A stretch of DNA of 64,000 nucleotides from SZUA-521 sp041738285 (GTDB taxonomy: Bacteria > Pseudomonadota > Gammaproteobacteria > Pseudomonadales > Azotimanducaceae). The translations under genes and the position numbers were made by a program. Below the pieces are notes generated by a model. That model did no database searches, was not told the DNA's origin, and was given only the letters and a program-made list of their open reading frames with translations. The stretch covers positions 59,835-123,834 of the forward strand of contig JBGSQB010000065.1 of assembly GCA_041738285.1 (NCBI GenBank), in the 5' to 3' direction. Position 1 is the stretch's first letter; the number at the start of each line of letters is the position of its first letter. This document shows positions 51,525 to 58,875 of this stretch, piece after piece.

Positions 51525-53633
51525 TCAATAGACGTCGTGCATCGTGTTATGCACGTTGAATTTGCCGGTGGGTGTGATCAAGCGCTTGTCCTTGATCACG
51601 GCTTTCAGCGTGCGAGTCTTGTCGTCGACCACGACGATCGCGGACTCTTCTTCCAGGCCACTCCACACCGAAAACCAGACTTCGTCACCCTTGGCATTGA
51701 ATTCAGGCTGCACCACTCGCTTGGCGCCCGCGCCAAGCTCGGCCCACTGGGCGATCGGCAACACGTCGAAGCCGGCATCGAGGTTGTCGACATTGAACAC
51801 CGCCACCGACTGGCTGATCGCGGCGTCGGGATTCAGCGGCGAGTCCACCCATAGGTTGTGCGATTTCGGATGGCTCTTCACGAACAGCGATCCGCCGCCC
51901 TGGCCCTGCAGCACGCGGACCGCCTTCCATGCGTTCGTCGGGTTGTCCTGCGGATCGGTGCCCAGGAATGTGACGCTCGCATCACCCAGTGCGCTGGTAA
52001 CCCAGACCGGACCGTAGATCGGATCCTGCAGATTCGCCCCGCGCCCGGGATGCGGAATCGTTTTCACGTCCGCAAGCGCGACCAGCTTCTGATCCCGTGA
52101 GTCGACGACGGCAATCTTGTTCGACTGGTTCGCAGCGGTGAGGAAGTAGCGTTTGCTGCGATCCCATCCGCCGTCGTGCAGAAATCGAGCAGCTTCGATC
52201 GTCGTCACTTTCAGGTTTTCGATGTCTTCATAGTTGACCAGCAGGATCTGGCCGGTCTCTTTGACATTGACGATGAACTCCGGGTGTTCGTGGCTCGCGA
52301 CGATGGCGGCGACGCGCGGCTCCGGGTGATATTCCTGAGTATCCACCGTCATGCCACGGGTCGATACGATCTTGAGTGGTTCGAGCGTCGCGCCATCCAT
52401 GATCACGTACTGCGGTGGCCAATAGGCACCCGCAATCGCGAACGTGTCCTCGAACCCTTTGTACTTGGAGGTCTCGACACTGCGCGCCTCGAGGCCGACA
52501 CGAATGCGCGCCACGGTCTGCGGCGGATTCATGAACAGGTCGATCATGTCGACTTTGGCATCACGACCGATGGTGTACATGTAGCGTCCCGATGCGGACG
52601 GCCGTGAGATGTGCACGGCATACCCGGTCTTGACCACAACGATGATCTTCTTCGAGTCGCCATCGATGATCGCCACTTCGCCGGAGTCACGCAGGGTTAC
52701 GGCGAACATGTTGTCGACATCGAAATTGTGCTGCGGCTTCCGCGGCCGAGACGCGGTCGGTACGACCACGTCCCACGTAGCCATCATCTGAGGCATGCCG
52801 AATTCCGGCGGCTGTGGCGGCGGATGCTGCAGAAAGCGGGCAAGCATCGAGATGTCGGCATCCGACAACTCACCGGACGTACCCCAGTTCGGCATCCCGG
52901 CCGGAGACCCGTAGGCGATCATCGTCTGCAGGTATTGGGTGCCTTTCTCACGCGTGATCTCGGTGGTGAGCGGTTTGCCCGTGGCGCCCTTGCGAAGTAC
53001 GCCGTGGCAGCCGGCGCAGCGCTCGAAGTAGACCTGCGTTGCTCGGGCGAACTCGTCCGTCGTCATGGCCGGACCTTCGCTCGTGACCATCGCCTCGGTC
53101 TCGACACCCGCGAGCGCGCTCGGCGCGCCCTGATAGCGCATGCCGGACTCCGCCTGTCCCGGGTGCAAGCCCCCGGTGGCGACGCCAGTGACTGCGGTCC
53201 TCACGGTCGCAACCTGATCCGGAACGACCACGCCTCCTGCATTTCCCCATGAATTGAGCGCGTAGGTGACGACGTCGGCCACCTGCTCATCGGTGAGGTA
53301 GTTCAAATGGGGCATCACGGAGTTGAACTTCTGCCCGTTCACGACGATCTCGCCGGTGACGCCTTCGATCACCGCGCGAATGCCTCGCTGCGCGTCGGCG
53401 AGCAGGTAGTCCGATCCGGCAAGTGGCGGGAACGCGCCCGCCATGCCCTGACCATTGGCCTGGTGGCAAGCCTGACAGTACGTCTGGTAGACCTTGGCGC
53501 CCTCATCCATACGCGCCTTGGCTGCGCCCTGCGTCGCCTCCGCCTGATGCACCGCAGGCGCCGCATTCGCGATACCCATGCAAAGGGCCATAGCGGCCGC
53601 CACAACCACCCGAAACCCACTCGCTACTTTCAT
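51525..53633 (-). CDS. nirS: Cytochrome cd1 nitrite reductase with an extra N-terminal cytochrome c domain
   Basis: This 702-residue exported protein (signal peptide in VVVAAAMALCMGIANAAPA) has two cytochrome c domains: CQACH at residues 53-57 with probable Met ligand in NSVMPHL, then CAGCH at 206-210. The second domain and the eight-bladed d1 propeller match, from memory, the full NirS of Pseudomonas: d1 ligand His in GYAVHISRPSASGRY and active-site histidines in YHPEPRVAAIVASHEHPEF. The protein should reduce nitrite to NO in the periplasm. NirS is normally about 570 residues, so the first c domain is an addition, perhaps an electron-entry module. ATG 53633 gives the signal peptide. No other nir gene is in the window. 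The TonB receptor gene is 53 bases upstream on the same strand. Confidence 0.9.
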   Translation of the reverse strand: MKVASGFRVVVAAAMALCMGIANAAPAVHQAEATQGAAKARMDEGAKVYQTYCQACHQANGQGMAGAFPPLAGSDYLLADAQRGIRAVIEGVTGEIVVNGQKFNSVMPHLNYLTDEQVADVVTYALNSWGNAGGVVVPDQVATVRTAVTGVATGGLHPGQAESGMRYQGAPSALAGVETEAMVTSEGPAMTTDEFARATQVYFERCAGCHGVLRKGATGKPLTTEITREKGTQYLQTMIAYGSPAGMPNWGTSGELSDADISMLARFLQHPPPQPPEFGMPQMMATWDVVVPTASRPRKPQHNFDVDNMFAVTLRDSGEVAIIDGDSKKIIVVVKTGYAVHISRPSASGRYMYTIGRDAKVDMIDLFMNPPQTVARIRVGLEARSVETSKYKGFEDTFAIAGAYWPPQYVIMDGATLEPLKIVSTRGMTVDTQEYHPEPRVAAIVASHEHPEFIVNVKETGQILLVNYEDIENLKVTTIEAARFLHDGGWDRSKRYFLTAANQSNKIAVVDSRDQKLVALADVKTIPHPGRGANLQDPIYGPVWVTSALGDASVTFLGTDPQDNPTNAWKAVRVLQGQGGGSLFVKSHPKSHNLWVDSPLNPDAAISQSVAVFNVDNLDAGFDVLPIAQWAELGAGAKRVVQPEFNAKGDEVWFSVWSGLEEESAIVVVDDKTRTLKAVIKDKRLITPTGKFNVHNTMHDVY

Positions 53634-53686
53634 CCCGATCTCCCTAACCCTGCTGGGCCGTTCTGGCGATTCTTGTTGTCGTGTGG

Positions 53687-55870
53687 TCAAAGCGTCACGC
53701 GCACCGACACTGACGCATAACGACCCGGTGCCGACAGCGTGCCGATCAGCGGATCATCCGCTGGCCTGTTACGCACCGCAGACCACCGCCAATACGTCTT
53801 ATCGAACACGTTGAAGACGCCGATATCCATGCGTACATCCCGAAGACCTGCGACGTCGAATTCGATGTTTGCCAGCGCATCACTGGTACCAAAGCCCGAC
53901 GTCTCGTAGAGATCCACGTTCGACTCATCGATGCGGTCCTGACCTGCGACCGCGGTGGTGATCCATTGCATGCGCAGCCAATCGTTCGCGCGCCACGCGA
54001 CTCGCGCTACGATTTCAGCCGGGTCAACGGTGTTGAGCGGTTCGTGATCCGTGCGGTTCTCACCACGGGTCCAGTTGGCCGCAAGACCCACACTCAACCC
54101 CGGCACCCAGTCACTGAGCTCAACGTCGACCGTTGCTTCCGCGCCGTAGACGCGCGCCTCGTCGATGTTCCGCGACTGAAACAGAATGACGCCGCTGGTC
54201 GGATCCGGGCCGATGTTCACCTTGGTCTCGATGAAGTCGTCGTACTGCGCACCGAACAGCGCAACGCTATAGCGCAGGCGTTCGCCGGTGTGGCGCAAAC
54301 CCACTTCCAATCCATCGGATGACTCTGCACGCAGGTCGGGATTTGGAATCGCACGAATGTTGAAGCGCGGGATGTCGAGACCGATGTTCACGTCTTCGAA
54401 GGGCGGCGCGCGAAAGCCGTGCGCGTACTGCGCATAGAGCACATCCATACCGCTCAACGCATAGCGAACGCCGAGCTTCGGCGACCATTCGACCTCATCG
54501 ATGTCGGCCACCATCGAGTTTGGGTTGTCGGCGCGGAACATGTCGTCGGCGTGCGCATCGAGCCGATAGGCATCGACGCGCAGCGCCGGAATCACGGCCC
54601 AGCGTCCGAATTCGATCTCATCGATCAGATAGGCACCGACCTCGAGCAGATCGGTGTCGGGAAAGTCCCGCACCGGCATCACTTCGCCAAGCAGGTCGTT
54701 GGTCGACGCACCCGTGATGAGGTTGGTCTGCATGCCGTCGCGGCGTTCTTCGAGCGATGCACGGACGAGGGAAACACCATATCCCAGCCGATGCTCCACG
54801 GCGCCATGGAGTATGCGTGTCTGGGCATCTACGAGCAGCCCGGAGTTACGGTGGTCGTAGCTGAACTCGCGATCGATGGCGACCGGCGGGGCGGCAATCT
54901 CGCGCAACTCGTGGGTCTTCTGCTCGACATTGGCCTCACCGTGGTATGCGACAACCTGGCCTTCGTCTATGAATCCGAGCGCGTCGAACTCGTATCCGAG
55001 TGACACCGAATAGCGGCTGCGCTCATCGTCGCCGCGCAAACTCGTGGTGGTCCGATACCGCGACCCATAGCCGAGCACTGCGTTGAGTTCCGACTCCACG
55101 GTCTCGCGAAAGCCGTCGGCACGCAGCCGCAGCCGATTTCCAGACGGCAACGCGTGATCGAGTTTGAGCAACGCCCCGTCCCGACGCCGATCGAGCGTAT
55201 CGTCCGGGCCCGACGCGCTGTGATCGAGCTCATGGCCGCCGAGCCTGGACAGATGCAGCACCCCGGCGGTGCGCTCCCCGCCCGCCGCAGCAGAGGCATT
55301 CACGACTGTTGCGTCGTCAGCGCCGCTGTACGTGCTCGATGCCGAAAAGGCCGTGGCGCGGCCGCCGAGAAACTCCGCTGGGTCACGGGTGACGACCGCC
55401 ACCACGCCGCCGAGCGCGTCGCTGCCAAACAGACTCGATGCGGGGCCGCGCAGCACTTCGACTCGCGAAATCGCATCGGTAATGAAATAGTCCTGACCGG
55501 CATTCGCAAATGCGCCAATGTCAAATTGCGGCGAGACGCGAACGCCGTCTACCAGCTGAACGACGCGGTTGCCTGACAGGCCGCGAATCGTGAATTCCGA
55601 TTCGCCAAAGCGGGTGTCAGCCGTGCTGATGCTGACGCCGGGCGTGTAGCGGACGACATCGGAGGCGCGCATCGACATGGAGTCGAGCAAGGCATCGCGG
55701 CTGATTACGTCGACGGTGCCGACAACGTCGGTCGCTGGCCTCGGCATCCGCGCCCCGACCACGAGCACCTCCTCGATGAATCGCGAGTCACCCGCTGCCG
55801 ACTGCGTCACCGCCGGTATCGCCAAGACGGCGATCACCGCCGACGAACAGACCCTTCGCACCGACCTCAT
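53687..55870 (-). CDS. TonB-dependent receptor, heme-receptor-like
   Basis: This 727-residue outer membrane receptor has a signal peptide (VIAVLAIPAVTQSAAG), a TonB-box-like EEVLVVGARMPRP, a plug domain (FTIRGLSGNRVVQLVDGVRV; VEVLRGPASSLFGSDALGGV), a 22-strand-type barrel and terminal YASVSVRVTL. It carries FRAP (HGFRAPPFEDVN) and an NPNL-like NPDL, hallmarks of heme receptors. The conserved histidine usually found between them is absent. ATG 55870 follows a GGGGCGG site. nirS starts 53 bases downstream, so the two are probably co-transcribed. It may supply iron or heme-type cofactors for NirS; this is inference. Confidence 0.88.
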   Translation of the reverse strand: MRSVRRVCSSAVIAVLAIPAVTQSAAGDSRFIEEVLVVGARMPRPATDVVGTVDVISRDALLDSMSMRASDVVRYTPGVSISTADTRFGESEFTIRGLSGNRVVQLVDGVRVSPQFDIGAFANAGQDYFITDAISRVEVLRGPASSLFGSDALGGVVAVVTRDPAEFLGGRATAFSASSTYSGADDATVVNASAAAGGERTAGVLHLSRLGGHELDHSASGPDDTLDRRRDGALLKLDHALPSGNRLRLRADGFRETVESELNAVLGYGSRYRTTTSLRGDDERSRYSVSLGYEFDALGFIDEGQVVAYHGEANVEQKTHELREIAAPPVAIDREFSYDHRNSGLLVDAQTRILHGAVEHRLGYGVSLVRASLEERRDGMQTNLITGASTNDLLGEVMPVRDFPDTDLLEVGAYLIDEIEFGRWAVIPALRVDAYRLDAHADDMFRADNPNSMVADIDEVEWSPKLGVRYALSGMDVLYAQYAHGFRAPPFEDVNIGLDIPRFNIRAIPNPDLRAESSDGLEVGLRHTGERLRYSVALFGAQYDDFIETKVNIGPDPTSGVILFQSRNIDEARVYGAEATVDVELSDWVPGLSVGLAANWTRGENRTDHEPLNTVDPAEIVARVAWRANDWLRMQWITTAVAGQDRIDESNVDLYETSGFGTSDALANIEFDVAGLRDVRMDIGVFNVFDKTYWRWSAVRNRPADDPLIGTLSAPGRYASVSVRVTL

Positions 55871-56037
55871 GAAATCCGCCCCAAGGAAAATGTGATTGAT
55901 TCGCGTTTGGAGAAGTCTAAGGAACCAGCCAGTCAATCAGTCTCCGTAGTTACCCCTATGCGGTGGCGGTGGGCGATTGATTAACATGCGCACCCGAACA
56001 ACTCGCGCGGCCCACCGCGCACCGGAGAGTAAAGGAC

Positions 56038-57273
56038 ATGAGATTCGCTATGACCGCGCTGTGCGGCGCCGCACTGCTCGCGGCAAGCCCCTCCCACGCA
56101 TCAACCGCAGATACGGCCCCAGCGGACATCGCCGACCTGATCAACAAGGGCTCTGCCAAGCTCGCCCTGCGCTATCGATACGAAGGCGTCGATGACGATG
56201 GGTTCGGCGAAGACGCGAAGGCGTCGACCCTGCGTACGCGGCTCACGCTCGAATCCGGTCACTACATGAACTTCTCGGGCCTACTCGAGTTCGACAACAT
56301 CAGCGAGATCGTTGCGGACGACTTCAACGCGGGCGCCGGCAACACGCCGGATCGCACGGAGTACCCGGTCGTGGCCGACCCGGACGGCACCGAAGTCAAT
56401 CAGATGTATGTGGACTACAACGGCATCGACGAAGTTCGCCTGCGCCTCGGCCGCCAACGTATCACATTCGACAACCATCGGTTCATCGGCAACGTCGGCT
56501 GGCGGCAGAACGAACAGACGTACGATGCGTTCTCGACCTATTGGCAGCGAGACAACATCCATGTGACGTACGCATACGTGGACGACGTTCGCCGCATCTT
56601 TGGCGAGGAAGTCCCCGCCGGACGCGAAGAGCAGGACAACACACACTTGATCAACGGCCGCATCGACCTGGCCGATATCGGCGCGATCACGGGCTACTAC
56701 TATCACATCGACAGCGAAGACGCCGTCGCAACATCGACGTCGACGTTCGGCGCCCGCCTGTCTGGCTCACGCCCCGTCGATACGATGACGGTGCGTTACG
56801 CGGTCGAATTCGCTCGTCAATCCGATGCGGGCGACAATCCTGCCTCGTTTGATGCCAACTACTACCTGCTCGACGGCGGCGTGATCATCGACAACTTCGA
56901 CATTGGCCTGGCTTGGGAAGTGCTGCAGGGCAACGAAAACGTAGCTGGTGAGGCATTCTCGACCCCATTTGCAACGCTGCACGCCTTCAACGGCTGGGCC
57001 GACAAGTTTCTGGGCACGCCATCGGAAGGCTTGGACGATCGGTTCGCACGCGCCAAGGCTACCTTTGGTGACTTCTCGGCAGAGCTTGCCTACCACCTCT
57101 TCGAGGGGCAGGACACAGGCGATGATCTCGGCGAGGAGTGGGATGTCTCAGTTGGCTATCAGTTTCACCCGCGTATTCGCGGCGATCTGAAACTCGCGGC
57201 CTTCGATGGCGAGGATCCGCGCTACAGCGACACGACCAAGTTCTGGGTCATGGTCAGCGCGACGCTACCCTGA
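56038..57273 (+). CDS. Outer membrane porin, alginate-export-like
   Basis: This 411-residue protein has a signal peptide (MTALCGAALLAASPSHAST) and a repeated antiparallel beta-strand pattern ending in an aromatic-containing strand (TKFWVMVSATLP). Segments such as LRYRYEGVDDDGFGEDAKAS, LRLGRQRITFDNHRFIGNVG and FSGLLEFDNISEIV match the alginate-export/OprE-like porin family, which forms monomeric channels for anions and small solutes. AAAGGA precedes ATG 56038. It is divergent from the TonB receptor-nirS unit and may share regulators with it. Its 3' end overlaps the APH/P-loop gene by 20 bases. Confidence 0.85.
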   Translation: MRFAMTALCGAALLAASPSHASTADTAPADIADLINKGSAKLALRYRYEGVDDDGFGEDAKASTLRTRLTLESGHYMNFSGLLEFDNISEIVADDFNAGAGNTPDRTEYPVVADPDGTEVNQMYVDYNGIDEVRLRLGRQRITFDNHRFIGNVGWRQNEQTYDAFSTYWQRDNIHVTYAYVDDVRRIFGEEVPAGREEQDNTHLINGRIDLADIGAITGYYYHIDSEDAVATSTSTFGARLSGSRPVDTMTVRYAVEFARQSDAGDNPASFDANYYLLDGGVIIDNFDIGLAWEVLQGNENVAGEAFSTPFATLHAFNGWADKFLGTPSEGLDDRFARAKATFGDFSAELAYHLFEGQDTGDDLGEEWDVSVGYQFHPRIRGDLKLAAFDGEDPRYSDTTKFWVMVSATLP

Positions 57274-58762
57274 TCGCACGGGCAATCGCCTCGACGTCGA
57301 CGCCTGCACTTGTATCAACGCGCACCACATCGTCCCCGTCGGGCTCCTCGAAGGCGCGAAACTGAGCAGCGAGCACCTCTAGATCGGCGTCCGACGGATC
57401 GGTGCCAGCCTCGCTGCGGTTACGGATGCGCGACTCGAGCACAGCACGTGGCGCAGTCGTGAGGATGACGCGTATTGGAACACCAAGCGTCGCAGCACGT
57501 TGCTCGAAGCGCTGACGCTCGCGCGCGTCGATGAACGTGGCATCGACGATCACGGAAGTTCCACCGTTCAGGACGGCCGTGGCGGACGCCAACATGTGTG
57601 TATAAACGTCGGCAATCGAGCCGGGGCTATAGTCCGCGCCGCGGGGCTGCGTCCGTTTGCGTTCCACATCGGACCGGATCCTGATCGCGCCAAGCAGGGG
57701 CACGAGCCGCTCGCTCAGCCAGGACTTTCCCGACCCAGACAACCCGCACGTGAGGTACATGGTCACGTCTCGACCAGCGACGACTGACGACGCATACGTG
57801 ATGTGCCGGTCGAATCGCGCGATCAACGCATGCGCCTCGCCACCGGCTCCATCGTGCTGCAACGCTGCGACCTTGGCCCGTACCAGCGAGCGGTACACCT
57901 TGTAGAAGTCGAGCAAAGCGGCACCCTCATAGTCGCCACTCGCGGCCAGATAGGTATCGATGAATGTGGCAGCCAGATCTGGGCGCGACCGACACTCCAG
58001 ATCCATCACCAGAAAGGCGACGTCGCTCACCACATCGATCCAGCGCAGCGGCGCGCTGAATTCGATGCAATCGAAGGCGACGATATGGCCATCGATCGCC
58101 ACGAGATTCGACAGGTGCAGGTCACCGTGGCACTCGCGCACGAAACTGCCCGCTCGCCTGCGATCCAGAAGGTCGCGCACCGCTTCGTGGTGCCTGGCGC
58201 TCCAAGTTTCGACACCGCGCACCGCGTCGGCCGCGCGACCGCGGAGACTGGTGGTCGCAATCTGCCGGAAATTCTCAGCGACAGGCCGCCAAACCGCACT
58301 GGCGCTGCCCAGGTCATCGGGTGGAATGCGCGGTACCCGCTCGTGGATGGCGACAAGCTCCACGGCAAACGCAGCGAGATCCGGCGCAGTCAGCGCACCG
58401 CGGTCGAGGCACGCATCGAGCTGGGCCTCCTGCGGGAATCGGCGCATCTGCACGGCCCACTCGATCGCTTCACCCTCGCCACCGACACGCAGTTCGCCGT
58501 TCACTCGTACGATGGACACCACGGCGATGTACAAGTCCGGCGCAAAACGGCGATTGAGATCGAGTTCCGCCGCGCACAGTGCCTTGCGTTTCTCGAGCGT
58601 GGAAAAATCGAGAAAGCCGAAGTCGACGGGTTTCTTGATCTTGTAGGCGAAGTCACCTGCGAGGCATACCCACGATATGTGTGTCTGAATTACCCGAACC
58701 GAAGTCACCGCATGGGGATACGCGCGCGGGTCTTGCAGTTCCGAGATGGTGAACGTCGGCAT
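57254..58762 (-). CDS. Bifunctional aminoglycoside-phosphotransferase-fold/P-loop kinase
   Basis: This 502-residue protein has an N-terminal APH-like domain (catalytic loop RECHGDLHLSNLVAIDGH, metal DCIEFSAP, KPVDFGFLDFSTLEKRK) and a C-terminal zeta-toxin/polynucleotide-kinase-like P-loop domain (YLTCGLSGSGKSWLSERL, DATFIDARERQRFEQRA). This is a known two-domain architecture in Proteobacteria whose substrate is not established. There is no signal peptide. It is convergent with the porin and divergent from the P-type ATPase. Confidence 0.85.
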   Translation of the reverse strand: MPTFTISELQDPRAYPHAVTSVRVIQTHISWVCLAGDFAYKIKKPVDFGFLDFSTLEKRKALCAAELDLNRRFAPDLYIAVVSIVRVNGELRVGGEGEAIEWAVQMRRFPQEAQLDACLDRGALTAPDLAAFAVELVAIHERVPRIPPDDLGSASAVWRPVAENFRQIATTSLRGRAADAVRGVETWSARHHEAVRDLLDRRRAGSFVRECHGDLHLSNLVAIDGHIVAFDCIEFSAPLRWIDVVSDVAFLVMDLECRSRPDLAATFIDTYLAASGDYEGAALLDFYKVYRSLVRAKVAALQHDGAGGEAHALIARFDRHITYASSVVAGRDVTMYLTCGLSGSGKSWLSERLVPLLGAIRIRSDVERKRTQPRGADYSPGSIADVYTHMLASATAVLNGGTSVIVDATFIDARERQRFEQRAATLGVPIRVILTTAPRAVLESRIRNRSEAGTDPSDADLEVLAAQFRAFEEPDGDDVVRVDTSAGVDVEAIARAIRVASR

Positions 58763-58875
58763 CAGCGCATTGAGTTCGAACTGTCGACGCGATCAGTGTA
58801 ACGGCTGCGTGGTGGCCGTTGTACGATTTGGCGGCCGTCATCGAAGAGATAGAGCCATCACAACAGGCGGGAGCA

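Noticed and set aside
51525..53633. NirN or NirF (heme d1 maturation proteins) instead of NirS
   Set aside because: Those relatives lack the active-site pair seen here in YHPEPRV and SHEHPEF and have shorter or different heme c regions; the match to true NirS runs through the whole propeller.
55977..55990. Possible FNR/DNR box TTGAT-4-ATGCG between the TonB receptor and porin
   Set aside because: Only the first half matches TTGAT; the second is far from ATCAA. It would be an attractive regulator site for nirS but the match is too weak.
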